From UBA4312 sp002394635 (GTDB lineage Bacteria; Bacillota_I; Bacilli_A; Erysipelotrichales; Erysipelotrichaceae), in contig CAMNHO010000008.1 of NCBI GenBank assembly GCA_946539765.1, forward strand, positions 1 to 64,000: DNA of 64,000 nucleotides, written 5' to 3'. The position numbers were made by a program, and so were the translations under genes. The notes below the pieces were generated by a model. It searched no databases, was not told the DNA's origin, and saw only the letters and a program-made list of their open reading frames with translations. Positions 1-8,599 of this stretch are shown here, one piece after another. Every line of letters starts with the position of its first letter. Positions within the stretch are counted from its first letter, which is position 1.

Positions 1-71
1 CCTATACATTGAGATTTAATTATTTCCTCTGTCTACTTGACAGGGAATGCATCACCTAGTCTCAGAGGGTT

Positions 72-1532
72 CTATTTTTGAAAGATCCGGTTGGCGTGTG
101 CCTGGGAAAAATTAAAAGTTCGGATCTTCTGCAAAAGCGTGGAAGATGGCTGGTATGTGTGGATACGAGCATATTCTTTTCCGATGGCACTGTTCATATC
201 GAAGGCATCGACAGCATCTTCCGACAAGTGAAGAAGATATGCGTCCATGGAATCTGAATAAACCGGTACATCTTGTCTGTGAGACAAATCGTAGCGAGCA
301 ATTTGGTATTCCGGACGGATCAGATGAAATCCAATCCAGCACAGAGTAATGGCAATCATACCGTATCGTAATAACGGAAAATCTGAACGGTATATATGAA
401 TAGTTGTTAATACGATCCAAATGCTGAGAACGAACAGAAACCATAATACAAACAGGCGTAGAAAGGTCAGATGATAGGACTGAATATACATACTCATCCG
501 AAGAGCACTGGAAGCAATCATAACACCTGTACACAAGCAGATGATTGTCAGCAGTCCATTGAGGATCCTGGAGGGCTTAAATATCCCTTTACATATAAGC
601 ACCAGCACAAGATTTATAATACTGACTGCCAGCAGCTCATAGAAGCCCTCATGCACATACTGTGCATATGTATAACCATCTGGCAATTTCATATTTCCGA
701 TAAATAGATACAAGAACTGAATGCAGCTGAACGCAATGTAGACTACTGCCAGGACACTGGATGTGGTAATAGCAGTAATGGAGCTGTAGAGGGCACGTTT
801 TTCCTGCTGCTTTTTTGGAACGTTTTGAACAACCATGTGTATGTCAAAGAACAGAATATACATAGCAATAAAGGTCAACAGAATTTGCAGGATATTCCCG
901 ATATCCTCCGGTATGAATAACAGACGAACCATGGACTGAACCATGGAATCAAATACGGCATCGGCCGATGTCAACAGCACCAGGATGATTGCCACCAAAG
1001 GGAAGGCGGTCATCAGACCGATAACAATCGGAAAAATAATCTCTTTTTTATTAAAGTTGAGTGTATGGAATACACTGCAAAGAGAAAACAAAGGCTGCAT
1101 ACACCGAACGATCAATTGCCCGGTCATTTTGATCAATGCTGCAATCTTCTGTCCGATCGACCACTTTACCATATCTGTATATATATGAAGAATGTAACCG
1201 ATCCAAAGACTTCCTATGGCCAACGTATCTGCCAACTGCATAGGACCCGACAGGAACATACACTTAAAGATAGAAAGAACCATCAAGGATAGCGTATAAA
1301 ACCAATCCATTTTAGTATATTTTTCTATTCGGGCCATGCGTTTCATCAAGTATAATGTACCACCCATAAATATCGGATAAAGGATCCCGTGAGGGTTCTG
1401 ATATAGGCAAAGAATATACAAGCCTGCAAAGAGCAGACTGGCAGTTCCAAAGCGATGGAAGTTTTCCAATCTCTCATTTTTTATAGAAAAGGCAGGGGGC
1501 TGTGGAAATACAACATCATTTTTCTGGCTCAT
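72..1532 (-). CDS. DUF4173/DUF4153-like polytopic membrane protein
   Basis: A 486-residue protein made mostly of hydrophobic segments (roughly a dozen), resembling the DUF4153/DUF4173 family of unknown function. It sits in the cell membrane; no catalytic motif is visible. I start it at the ATG at 1532 because AAAGGAG lies just upstream; an in-frame ATG at 1565 lies inside the preceding gene and has no ribosome site. It begins 4 nt after the end of a small XRE regulator and is co-oriented with a DUF2975 gene, so the three probably form one operon (1532-2228 and downstream). Family assignment is from overall sequence character; the function is unknown. Confidence 0.75.
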   Translation of the reverse strand: MSQKNDVVFPQPPAFSIKNERLENFHRFGTASLLFAGLYILCLYQNPHGILYPIFMGGTLYLMKRMARIEKYTKMDWFYTLSLMVLSIFKCMFLSGPMQLADTLAIGSLWIGYILHIYTDMVKWSIGQKIAALIKMTGQLIVRCMQPLFSLCSVFHTLNFNKKEIIFPIVIGLMTAFPLVAIILVLLTSADAVFDSMVQSMVRLLFIPEDIGNILQILLTFIAMYILFFDIHMVVQNVPKKQQEKRALYSSITAITTSSVLAVVYIAFSCIQFLYLFIGNMKLPDGYTYAQYVHEGFYELLAVSIINLVLVLICKGIFKPSRILNGLLTIICLCTGVMIASSALRMSMYIQSYHLTFLRLFVLWFLFVLSIWIVLTTIHIYRSDFPLLRYGMIAITLCWIGFHLIRPEYQIARYDLSHRQDVPVYSDSMDAYLLHLSEDAVDAFDMNSAIGKEYARIHTYQPSSTLLQKIRTFNFSQAHANRIFQK

Positions 1533-1536
1533 CTTA

Positions 1537-1752
1537 TCACTCCTTTTCATCCGGGACATATTCAAGAATGTCTCCGACTTGGCAGTTTAGTTCCTTACAG
1601 ATGGCATCCAGAGTGCTGAAACGTACGGCTTTGGCGCGGTTGTTTTTCAAAATGGATAAATTGGCGTTAGTGATGTTTACACGTTCTGCCAGTTCGGACA
1701 AACCGATCTTTCTTTTTGCCATCATGACATCCAGATTTACAATAATAGCCAT
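1537..1752 (-). CDS. Small XRE-family regulator (YozG-like)
   Basis: A 71-residue Cro/CI-type helix-turn-helix protein. The body carries the typical 'LSELAERVNITNANLSILKN' helix-turn-helix stretch, followed by 'LDAICKELNCQVGDILEY', the usual end of the small YozG-like regulators. The start at 1752 is chosen because GGAGGTGA lies 7 nt upstream; the in-frame ATG at 1767 would begin inside that ribosome site. It follows a DUF2975 membrane gene by 14 nt. DUF2975 plus YozG-like XRE pairs are widespread in Bacillota (YoaS/YozG) and the pair probably acts together, but the signal sensed is not known. Confidence 0.85.
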   Translation of the reverse strand: MAIIVNLDVMMAKRKIGLSELAERVNITNANLSILKNNRAKAVRFSTLDAICKELNCQVGDILEYVPDEKE

Positions 1753-1766
1753 AAAGGTCACCTCCA

Positions 1767-2228
1767 TTAAATTGTCATATCGTTTTCCAGCTTATATTGA
1801 ACGGCCAGTTCAAAGACCAGAGCCAGCACTTTGCTGAAAAGACCTGCAATCAGGAAAGTAAAGACAATCAGTAAAATAGAGGGGGTTATATAGGTGAAGA
1901 CACGCAAGCTCATATCGATGGAGATCAGAAACGCATAAGTTCCCATTTTCCTTAAGCTTGTTACATTTTCATAGATGAAGCAATCTTCTTTTTGCACAGA
2001 TTTCATCATCTTTCTAAGTTCATAGAGAATCAGGATCCCCAAATAGCCTGCAATCATAAAAAGAATACATAAAAGAAGATAATTCTGATCTATACGGGCA
2101 TACTGGTTGGCCCTTTGATGCATCGAATAGACTTTGATCAGGTAAGGGCATGCAAGGGTTCCAAGTATACTGAGAACAAAAATAATATCCAAACATGTCT
2201 TTGTGAAAGTAACAATTTTTGAATTCAT
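1767..2228 (-). CDS. DUF2975 membrane protein (YoaS-like)
   Basis: A 153-residue protein with about four membrane segments, matching the DUF2975 family by length, topology and its invariable neighbour, the small XRE regulator downstream. The ATG at 2228 is preceded by GGAGGTAC at good spacing; longer in-frame starts have none. It is the first gene of a three-gene leftward operon ending at 72. By analogy with YoaS/YozG the membrane protein may control or be controlled by the XRE protein; this is inference only. Confidence 0.8.
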   Translation of the reverse strand: MNSKIVTFTKTCLDIIFVLSILGTLACPYLIKVYSMHQRANQYARIDQNYLLLCILFMIAGYLGILILYELRKMMKSVQKEDCFIYENVTSLRKMGTYAFLISIDMSLRVFTYITPSILLIVFTFLIAGLFSKVLALVFELAVQYKLENDMTI

Positions 2229-2349
2229 AAGTAGTACCTCCACCGTGATGGTAACATTCAATATTTTGAAAGTCAATAAAAATATATCGAAAAACGATAA
2301 AATATTTTTGTTTATCAAGATGTTTTTATCTGTTTTTCATCTTTTCGTG

Positions 2350-2361
2350 TATACTAAAGAT
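2350..2361 (+). promoter_or_regulatory. -10 box abutting the lipoprotein start (leaderless-type)
   Basis: TATACT at 2350-2355 lies exactly 6 nt before the ATG at 2362 and no Shine-Dalgarno is present, so transcription would start at or next to the start codon. The -35 is weak. The same spacing recurs upstream of other genes in this window (7292, 19310, 35064). Confidence 0.45.
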
Positions 2362-2916
2362 ATGAAATGGTTTCAATGGGCATGCGTTCTTTGGTTGTTG
2401 ATTGGTTGTGTCGGTTATGAACAAACAACTGCCCAGGTCACTACAACAGAAACAAGAACTTCACAAGAGGTTCCCTATGAAGGAATGCCGGAACAAGATA
2501 TCGATGAAACGCTTTGTGGCAAGCATACCTCTTATAAGAATAATGTATATATATGGAAGATCCAGGGCGAACGTGTATTGATGGTTCGCGTACGGAACGG
2601 AAAAGTCACCAATGTACATCGGATCAACAAACTGTATTGGGATGATGACGGGCTGCCTCATATGGAGGAAAAGAACGGAGAAAAGATCTGGTGTATCAAT
2701 GCGCAGGCTGCGTATGAAAAGTGGGAACGGTTTGAACAGGCACGGGATAAGGAAGTGGATCAGTATCAGAGCCCTGAGGACTATGCTGAAGCCCATTACG
2801 ATGATTTTTATGAGGATGCACTGAAATATGAAGAAGAGGATGTTGACGAGGTCATGTATGAATTAGCTATGGAGTACTGGCAGGAAAACCAGGCCCAGCC
2901 ACGACCATCCTATTAA
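2362..2916 (+). CDS. Putative lipoprotein, acidic, unknown function
   Basis: A 184-residue protein with a short hydrophobic leader ending in a lipobox (LLIGC, cysteine at residue 16), so it is probably lipid-anchored on the outside of the membrane. The mature part is rich in acidic and aromatic residues, especially the last 60 residues (EDYAEAHYDDFYED and following), with no motif I recognise. The start at 2362 is chosen because it gives a perfect lipoprotein signal; longer frames would bury it. It stands alone between convergent or divergent neighbours and ends in a bidirectional terminator. Confidence 0.7.
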   Translation: MKWFQWACVLWLLIGCVGYEQTTAQVTTTETRTSQEVPYEGMPEQDIDETLCGKHTSYKNNVYIWKIQGERVLMVRVRNGKVTNVHRINKLYWDDDGLPHMEEKNGEKIWCINAQAAYEKWERFEQARDKEVDQYQSPEDYAEAHYDDFYEDALKYEEEDVDEVMYELAMEYWQENQAQPRPSY

Positions 2917-2917
2917 G

Positions 2918-2941
2918 AAAACCGGCTAAGGCCGGTTTTTT
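2918..2941. terminator. Bidirectional intrinsic terminator
   Basis: AAAACCGGC, loop TAAG, GCCGGTTTT followed by more T. It lies between two convergent genes (2916 and 2940), with A-run on one side and T-run on the other, so it can serve both. Confidence 0.9.
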
Positions 2942-4127
2942 ACAAGATCGGAATTTTAATAGTACAATCGCTTAATGGATATGTGGAACAGGCATGGACA
3001 TAACTGTACTGTTTATCGGCTGCTCTTCTGCCATCTCCGGTGGAAGGAATAAACACCTTACCGGAAATCAATTTGCAGCGACAAGCTCCGCATGCCCCGC
3101 TACGGCAGCGTGTGTGGTTTTTTATGGCTGCTCTTTCCAATGCGACTGCTAAAGGTTCTGTGCTTTTGGCTTCGACCACATCTTCATGGATACCGCGAAC
3201 GACCAACAAACGGAATGTCTGTGGCTGCATATCCAGCGGATACCCCTCTTCCTGCATGATATTGACAGGAGCGCCGAATACCTCCATACGGATCCGTTTA
3301 TCCGGTATCTGCAACTTTTTCAGCTCTTTATACACAAACCGGTACATCGGTAAAGGACCACATACAAAGAAAGTCGAATCCGGCTGTGCATATTTTTCAA
3401 TGAGCCGGGCTGTCAAGAATCCTTTTTCTCCCGGATACTCTGGTTGATCGCTGATGACATGGATAATGCGTACACGTGGACTCTGGATGGCTTCCAGCTG
3501 TTCCTTGAGGATGATATCACGAGTGGACACCGATCCGTAAAGAATAGTCAGATCTACATCCAGCGTGCCATGTTCAATTTCTCTGGCCATGGAACAGAAC
3601 GGTGTGATACCAGAACCACCGGCCAGGGCAACAATATGTTTGGAATCACGCAAGGGCTCCACATAGAATTGACCAAACGGAAGATGTGCAATAAAGGTAT
3701 CTCCTGGTTTTACATTGTCATATAACCAGCAGCTGACAAAACCTTGTCCTCTTTTACCGTTGCGGACAGTGATTTCAAAGAATGGTTCTTCAATTTCTCG
3801 GGCCTGAAACGGCGCCGAACTGATAGAATATGGCCGAGTTGTCAGCGTTCCGTCTATCTCAAACTCTAAGGATACGTATTGTCCACACTGAAACGGGGGC
3901 AATATATCATTCTGATCAGCTGTAAATGTGATTGTCCGTGCGCTTGGGGATACATCCTTGACGGCTGTCACCTTGACATGAGTACGGTCTGGATGCAGCT
4001 GACGAGCAACTTCATTAATGGGATCATCGTATAACGTGTTTGGATCCGCCTCTTCGATCAGATGACGACGTTCCTTTATGACACGCGAGGAACCCAGAAT
4101 ATCTTTAAAAAATCCATTGACCTTCAT
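2940..4127 (-). CDS. Flavin and 2Fe-2S ferredoxin-type reductase
   Basis: A 395-residue electron-transfer protein with three parts: an N-terminal extension of about 45 residues, a ferredoxin-NADP reductase-like FAD domain (RPYSISSAP flavin motif) plus nucleotide domain (ALAGGSGITPF; FVCGPLPMY), and a C-terminal plant-type 2Fe-2S domain with C-x4-C-x2-C (CRSGACGAC) and a distal Cys (HACST). Such proteins carry electrons from NAD(P)H to a partner oxidoreductase. It starts 1 nt after the FAD oxidoreductase gene upstream with AAGGAGGG before its ATG, so the pair is translated from one message and the partner is the likely electron acceptor. Confidence 0.85.
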   Translation of the reverse strand: MKVNGFFKDILGSSRVIKERRHLIEEADPNTLYDDPINEVARQLHPDRTHVKVTAVKDVSPSARTITFTADQNDILPPFQCGQYVSLEFEIDGTLTTRPYSISSAPFQAREIEEPFFEITVRNGKRGQGFVSCWLYDNVKPGDTFIAHLPFGQFYVEPLRDSKHIVALAGGSGITPFCSMAREIEHGTLDVDLTILYGSVSTRDIILKEQLEAIQSPRVRIIHVISDQPEYPGEKGFLTARLIEKYAQPDSTFFVCGPLPMYRFVYKELKKLQIPDKRIRMEVFGAPVNIMQEEGYPLDMQPQTFRLLVVRGIHEDVVEAKSTEPLAVALERAAIKNHTRCRSGACGACRCKLISGKVFIPSTGDGRRAADKQYSYVHACSTYPLSDCTIKIPIL

Positions 4128-4128
4128 A

Positions 4129-5679
4129 TTATCGTCCCTCCTTCAAAGATTCCATGATGAGTTTGGCGGCAATCTTACCATTGTTGATATTACATGCCAT
4201 GCCATCGCCTACCAGCTGATGGCTGGCACAGCCTACCAGGCCCTTGATCCACTGTTCTTTCTCGACATCTTCTAAACGCGCAACAACCGAATTGTTCATT
4301 GAATGCTGGTAGCCGTAGATTCCACCACGGTACGCTTTGGCAAAATGAGCAATGGTCATCGGGGATTCGATTTCAATCTCCTCGATGTGATCCATCAGAT
4401 CCACACCCAGATAAGCGCTGACCTGTTCGATCATTTCTTTGGCAATCCTTCGCTTCATCGTCTGATAGTCGTCTACCTTGACATCCATAAAGGGATCAGA
4501 TACCGGTAGGTAGGTGATGGACAAGGAGGTTTTTCCTTGTGGAACACCATCTGGATTGGCGTAGTTTAGACAGATGGTCGTCAGATTAGACCAGCCACCT
4601 AATCGTTTTCCCTGTTCCCAGAACACATCGGTATCAAAAGGGACATTGGAGGAAAAAACGGAATACCGGTTGATATTGAGATCCTCCGGTCTTGCATCTA
4701 ACTGCATGACAACCGAGAAGCAGGTGACACCCATCGGCATCGCATTGGCATATTTTATAGCTTTTACAGGTACTTCGCTTTGCGGTTCGATCATTTTCGC
4801 GTAAGTGACGTTCGGATACGGAGCACACGCAACAGCATCGCAATAAATCGTATCTCCGCGTTTGGTGCGGACACCATATACGTGATTATCCTTGACCAAA
4901 ATTTTTGTGACCTCCTGGCAATATTTAAACTGCACACCCAGCTCTTCACATTTTTCTGCCATGGCTACCGACATTTCATGAGAGAATCCTTTGGCAACAT
5001 AGCTTCCTCCCAGTAAATAATCTGCCATCAGAAAAGAATAAATGGTAAAGGGCAGATTGGATATAGGCACTCCGACATAGATCCAGTAGGCTGAAAGAAT
5101 ATTTATGACATCTTTGGGCAGATGAAATGCTTTGTCAAGGACTTCCTTGGCGCTGTATCCGGCTGTCTTGACCAACGGTTCGTGCTTCAGCAGCAAGGTG
5201 AGCTTGGAAGCAGAATGTTCATTTAAGAATAAAACCGATTCATAGACCGACTTACACGTTTCCAGCAGCCGGTTGATTTCGTCTTTAGTTCCTGGATATT
5301 GAGCATCGATTTCATCAGCACAGATCCAGGTGCCATCGGCCCTACGTCCGGCATGTATCTCAATATCAATATTGTCCTGTGGAGATAAGAGGCCATAAGC
5401 CTCCGGTACACGCAGCCAGTTGATCTTCACACCCATCTGTTCCAGATATTCCCGAATAAATAACGGTTTGTCCTCCGGTCCGATCGACATCATCTCATGA
5501 AGGGTGGCTTCCATTTCCACGCCATTGCGTACAAAAGAAGTAGCCAGACCACCAGGCAGATTGTGTCTTTCCAGGATCAGGACGGATTTTCCTTCGGTTG
5601 CTAGTTTCAGTGCACAGCTCATGCCGGCCAAAGCGCCTCCGATAACGATCACATCATATTTTTCTTTATAAAAATCCAT
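4129..5679 (-). CDS. FAD-dependent oxidoreductase, phytoene desaturase/retinol saturase-like
   Basis: A 516-residue flavoprotein of the CrtI/retinol saturase/amine-oxidase superfamily. The N-terminal dinucleotide-binding fold is clear (DVIVIGGALAGMSCALKLA, then ILERHNLPGGLAT), and the C-terminal FAD motif is also present (GLVGCASHQLVGDGMA). Family members reduce or desaturate C=C bonds in hydrophobic molecules; the substrate here is unknown. The start at 5679 has AAAAGGAG upstream. It is followed after 1 nt by a 2Fe-2S reductase, suggesting an NAD(P)H-driven reduction. There are no carotenoid biosynthesis genes nearby, so a carotenoid role is not supported. Confidence 0.8.
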   Translation of the reverse strand: MDFYKEKYDVIVIGGALAGMSCALKLATEGKSVLILERHNLPGGLATSFVRNGVEMEATLHEMMSIGPEDKPLFIREYLEQMGVKINWLRVPEAYGLLSPQDNIDIEIHAGRRADGTWICADEIDAQYPGTKDEINRLLETCKSVYESVLFLNEHSASKLTLLLKHEPLVKTAGYSAKEVLDKAFHLPKDVINILSAYWIYVGVPISNLPFTIYSFLMADYLLGGSYVAKGFSHEMSVAMAEKCEELGVQFKYCQEVTKILVKDNHVYGVRTKRGDTIYCDAVACAPYPNVTYAKMIEPQSEVPVKAIKYANAMPMGVTCFSVVMQLDARPEDLNINRYSVFSSNVPFDTDVFWEQGKRLGGWSNLTTICLNYANPDGVPQGKTSLSITYLPVSDPFMDVKVDDYQTMKRRIAKEMIEQVSAYLGVDLMDHIEEIEIESPMTIAHFAKAYRGGIYGYQHSMNNSVVARLEDVEKEQWIKGLVGCASHQLVGDGMACNINNGKIAAKLIMESLKEGR

Positions 5680-5706
5680 ATGTGTTCTCCTTTTTTTGTT
5701 ATATGT

Positions 5707-5736
5707 ATTATATGAATAAAAAAGATTTTTCGTCAA
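5707..5736 (-). promoter_or_regulatory. Promoter for the FAD oxidoreductase operon
   Basis: Reading the minus strand: TTGACG (5731-5736), 18-nt spacer, TATAAT (5707-5712), then the gene start at 5679. Good match to the housekeeping sigma consensus. Confidence 0.65.
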
Positions 5737-5797
5737 TTTATCCTCTTGAAAAGAAAAAGAGGGTCATGAAATAATAGTGTAAAAGGAGAGAATGAAA

Positions 5798-6667
5798 ATG
5801 TATACAGTCGGAATCGATATCGGGGGTACAAATATCCGCTGTGCAATCTTTGATAAAGAACACAACAGAGTACAGTATTATAAATCTTCAAACGATAAGG
5901 CGAAGGATGCGGCACAGAATCTGGAACCGGTTGTTGCTTTTTTGCGAAGCTTTCCCCAGCCGATCCGTCGGATCGGTATCGGATGTCCAGGCCCTCTGGA
6001 TGCCAAGAAGGGACTGATTCTGGATCCACCGAATCTAGTCGGATGGGACCATTTTCCTATAGTGGATTTTTTTCGCAACAAGACCGGAATACCCGCTGTC
6101 ATGTCCAATGACGCCAATGTAGCCGGTCTGGCAGAGGCGGTGCTAGGAGCCAGAAAGGGCTGTGAATCTGTGTTTTATGTGACAATGTCTACCGGCTTTG
6201 GCGGGGCATATATCTTCCGTAATGAACTGATCAACGGTATAAGCACATGTGCCGGCGAAATCTATAATATGATCGTCAACGAAGACCACCATCATCATAA
6301 AGGAACCAATCCCGGCAGTTTAAACGAACAGTGCGGCGGATATGGACTATCTGTACTTGCCCAGGAAATCTTCGGTCGGCCAATGTCGGCAGAACAACTG
6401 TTTGCCTTATGGCATCAGAACGATCCGAAGGCGGTCGCTTTAATTGAGAGAACAGCGGATGTAGCGGCTAAGGGAATTGCTAATGTCGGTTGTGTCATCG
6501 ATCCGGAAATCTATGTAGTCGGAGGCAGCATTGCCATTTTCAATCCGGATTTTGTACAGATGGTATTTGAAAAAGCGAAACAGTATTATATAAAACCAGA
6601 GTACCTAAAGTACAAGATGGCAGAATTTTCGGATGATGCAGGACTGATCGGTGCCAGTTTACTATGA
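5798..6667 (+). CDS. ROK family protein (sugar kinase-like), zinc motif absent
   Basis: A 289-residue ROK-family protein. The phosphate-binding start VGIDIGGTNIRCAIFD and the catalytic NDANVAGLAE are conserved, consistent with an ATP-dependent sugar kinase. The family's usual GH plus cysteine-rich zinc site is missing: where G-E-x-G-H and the CxCGxxGC cluster are expected, the protein reads GEIYNMIVNEDHHHHKG and later EQCGGYG. It could still be a kinase with altered metal use, or a non-kinase sensor. I prefer the ATG at 5798 (AGGAG 9 nt upstream) over the one at 5792 (3 nt). Monocistronic, ending at a shared terminator. Confidence 0.8.
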   Translation: MYTVGIDIGGTNIRCAIFDKEHNRVQYYKSSNDKAKDAAQNLEPVVAFLRSFPQPIRRIGIGCPGPLDAKKGLILDPPNLVGWDHFPIVDFFRNKTGIPAVMSNDANVAGLAEAVLGARKGCESVFYVTMSTGFGGAYIFRNELINGISTCAGEIYNMIVNEDHHHHKGTNPGSLNEQCGGYGLSVLAQEIFGRPMSAEQLFALWHQNDPKAVALIERTADVAAKGIANVGCVIDPEIYVVGGSIAIFNPDFVQMVFEKAKQYYIKPEYLKYKMAEFSDDAGLIGASLL

Positions 6668-6692
6668 AAAAAAGCGGTCAATCCGCTTTTTT
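6668..6692. terminator. Bidirectional intrinsic terminator
   Basis: A-run plus GCGG, loop TCAAT, CCGC plus T-run. It serves the convergent ROK gene and C39-like gene; the stop codon of the latter lies in the loop. Confidence 0.9.
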
Positions 6693-7292
6693 GATGGTAA
6701 AAAAGGTATTTTTATAAAAAGGCATATAGAAGAAGTTGGTTTTCCATATCTTTTGAAAATCTTCATAAGATATTTTTCGGTTATAGTATTTGTGTGGACT
6801 GTTTATCAGCGGATGAAAGGAATCCGATATGTATAAATAGTCCGGATCATAGCCTACGATCGTTGTATAGTGCAGATAACGTCTGTTTTCAAAGGTTCGG
6901 GTCAGTACGATAACAGGTTGTCCTAAATCAATCTGCTGTTTTAAAGACTGAATGGACCCTTTCCGATAGGTGACATCAAATCCATTCTGCCGGAGCGAAC
7001 CTTTCAGGTGTTTCGGAAGAATACCACCATTGTACATGGTCGGCATCGTCTGGTATAAGTCTTTTCCTTTTATGGTATCTCCCCAGAATCTTCGTACATA
7101 AGCGCTGGAATAGGCGCCACATTCATTGCCCGGCTGTATTTCTACTTGATCAGGATTCCGGATCAAATTAGCAGTCTTAGCCTTTATTGTCTTTTTGTCC
7201 TTTTCGGGTATGCCAATCAAAAGAATATCCCCGACCAGGATGATCAGAACCGGGCATAACAGAAGCAGAATCAAGATGATCAGTCGTTTCAT
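6678..7292 (-). CDS. C39-like cysteine peptidase domain protein, membrane-anchored
   Basis: A 204-residue protein with an N-terminal hydrophobic segment (residues 3-28) and an outside domain of the peptidase C39-like fold. The expected catalytic set is visible: Cys58 in GNECGAYSSA, His141 in YLHYTTIVGYD and Asp157 in LYISDSF. C39-like proteins of this type cut or hold peptides at the cell surface; a substrate is not evident. It lacks a Shine-Dalgarno sequence, and TATAGT lies 6 nt before the ATG. Its divergent neighbour is a CapA-like gene. Confidence 0.75.
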   Translation of the reverse strand: MKRLIILILLLLCPVLIILVGDILLIGIPEKDKKTIKAKTANLIRNPDQVEIQPGNECGAYSSAYVRRFWGDTIKGKDLYQTMPTMYNGGILPKHLKGSLRQNGFDVTYRKGSIQSLKQQIDLGQPVIVLTRTFENRRYLHYTTIVGYDPDYLYISDSFHPLINSPHKYYNRKISYEDFQKIWKTNFFYMPFYKNTFFTIKKAD

Positions 7293-7304
7293 GGTTTTAC
7301 TATA
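7293..7304 (-). promoter_or_regulatory. -10 box abutting the C39-like gene start (leaderless-type)
   Basis: Minus-strand TATAGT (7299-7304) followed by 6 nt and the ATG at 7292. No Shine-Dalgarno is present, so the transcript is predicted to be leaderless. Confidence 0.5.
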
Positions 7305-7377
7305 AGAGATTTCCGTAAAAAAGAAAATACAGAATATTCAGATTGTTCGAACAGGTAAGCTATGATACCCTAAAACT

Positions 7378-8568
7378 ATGAAGAAAGTACTGATAGGTAT
7401 ACTCAGCATCCTCTTGATCGCGTGCATTGGCCTGGATGGCTATCTGATTTATACACATCTGGAAAAAGAAGAGAAAACCGTAGTAAAAGAGAAAAAAGAA
7501 AAGAAGGAGGAAACAGCGAAAGCAGAACAAGACCGAATTGAATCCTTCAATTTTATGGGGGTAGGGGATAATCTTTTACACGATGTGATCTTCGCGTATG
7601 ATGAAGATGGTAATTATGACGATATTTATGACCCGATCAAGGAGTATACAGAAAAAAGTGATTTGAACTATATCAACTATGAAACGATCTGTGCCGGGCA
7701 GGAACTTGAATACAGTGGCTATCCGGTTTTTAACGGACCGGTTGAATTCAACGATTCCATTACGCATGCCGGGTTTAACTGGTTATCTTTATGCTCCAAC
7801 CATACATTCGACCGGGGAGTCCAAGGTGTCCTGGCAAATCTGAACTATATCAAGGAGCACGATCCACAGCTAACTGTCACAGGTTCTTATACTTCGAAAG
7901 AGGAATCAGAGATCCCGACGGTCGTGGAAATTAACGGGATCCGGGTCGGGCTGGCCAGTTATACATACGGACTCAATGGATTTGAGTTACCGGAAGGTTA
8001 TGAATGGCTTATTAATCTTATCGATGAAGACAAGATCCGAAGCGACATGGAAAAACTGAAGGAAGTCAGTGATATCCAGATTGTATCGATGCACTGGGGC
8101 GTAGAGTATGAAACCGTGCCGGATGAACAGCAGCAGTATTATGCCAAATTGTTAAATGAACTGGGTGTGGAGGTCATCATTGGCGGGCATCCACATGTGG
8201 TCCAGCCGGTGGAAATCATTCATGGTCAAAACCAGGATACGTTGTGCTATTATTCGATTGGTAATTTCTTGAGTTCACAGGATCATAACGAAAATATGGT
8301 CGGCGGGATGCCAAGTTTCCGTTTATCCTATAATTTCAGGACAAAGGAAACGAGCTTTTCCGATGTAAAGTTTACTCCGACGATAACCTGGTATGATGCC
8401 AATTATCAGAATTATAAAGTTTATACGATCGAGCAATGGACCGATGATCTGGCAGCTAGTCATTATTGTACGGTAATGGCTGGTGAAGATATGACCAAAC
8501 AATGGATTGCCGATTATTTCACTTCGATCGTCGGAAATCCGGAAGGTGTTGAAATTATAACTGAATAG
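7378..8568 (+). CDS. CapA family protein (poly-gamma-glutamate capsule type)
   Basis: A 396-residue protein with an N-terminal membrane anchor (residues 3-24), a charged Lys/Glu spacer, then a CapA/PgsA-like metallophosphoesterase-related domain: GVGDNLLHD, NYETI, SNHTFDRG, MHWGVEYE and IGGHPHVVQ are the ordered motifs. Family members take part in poly-gamma-glutamate or surface polymer handling, although many have unknown substrates. No PgsB/PgsC genes are nearby, so capsule synthesis is not shown. It has no clear ribosome site; TATGAT lies 11 nt before the ATG, giving at most a very short leader. Confidence 0.85.
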   Translation: MKKVLIGILSILLIACIGLDGYLIYTHLEKEEKTVVKEKKEKKEETAKAEQDRIESFNFMGVGDNLLHDVIFAYDEDGNYDDIYDPIKEYTEKSDLNYINYETICAGQELEYSGYPVFNGPVEFNDSITHAGFNWLSLCSNHTFDRGVQGVLANLNYIKEHDPQLTVTGSYTSKEESEIPTVVEINGIRVGLASYTYGLNGFELPEGYEWLINLIDEDKIRSDMEKLKEVSDIQIVSMHWGVEYETVPDEQQQYYAKLLNELGVEVIIGGHPHVVQPVEIIHGQNQDTLCYYSIGNFLSSQDHNENMVGGMPSFRLSYNFRTKETSFSDVKFTPTITWYDANYQNYKVYTIEQWTDDLAASHYCTVMAGEDMTKQWIADYFTSIVGNPEGVEIITE

Positions 8569-8599
8569 GTGGTTCGTTTAAAACGAACCACCTTTTTTT
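8567..8599. terminator. Bidirectional intrinsic terminator
   Basis: Long perfect hairpin, AGGTGGTTCGTTT against AAACGAACCACCT, followed by T-run. It lies between the convergent capA-like and GTPase-nuclease genes; the latter's stop codon is inside it. Confidence 0.92.

Noticed and set aside
4129..5679. Carotenoid biosynthesis assignment (phytoene desaturase)
   Set aside because: No crtB, crtE or other carotenoid genes nearby; only superfamily-level similarity can be defended.
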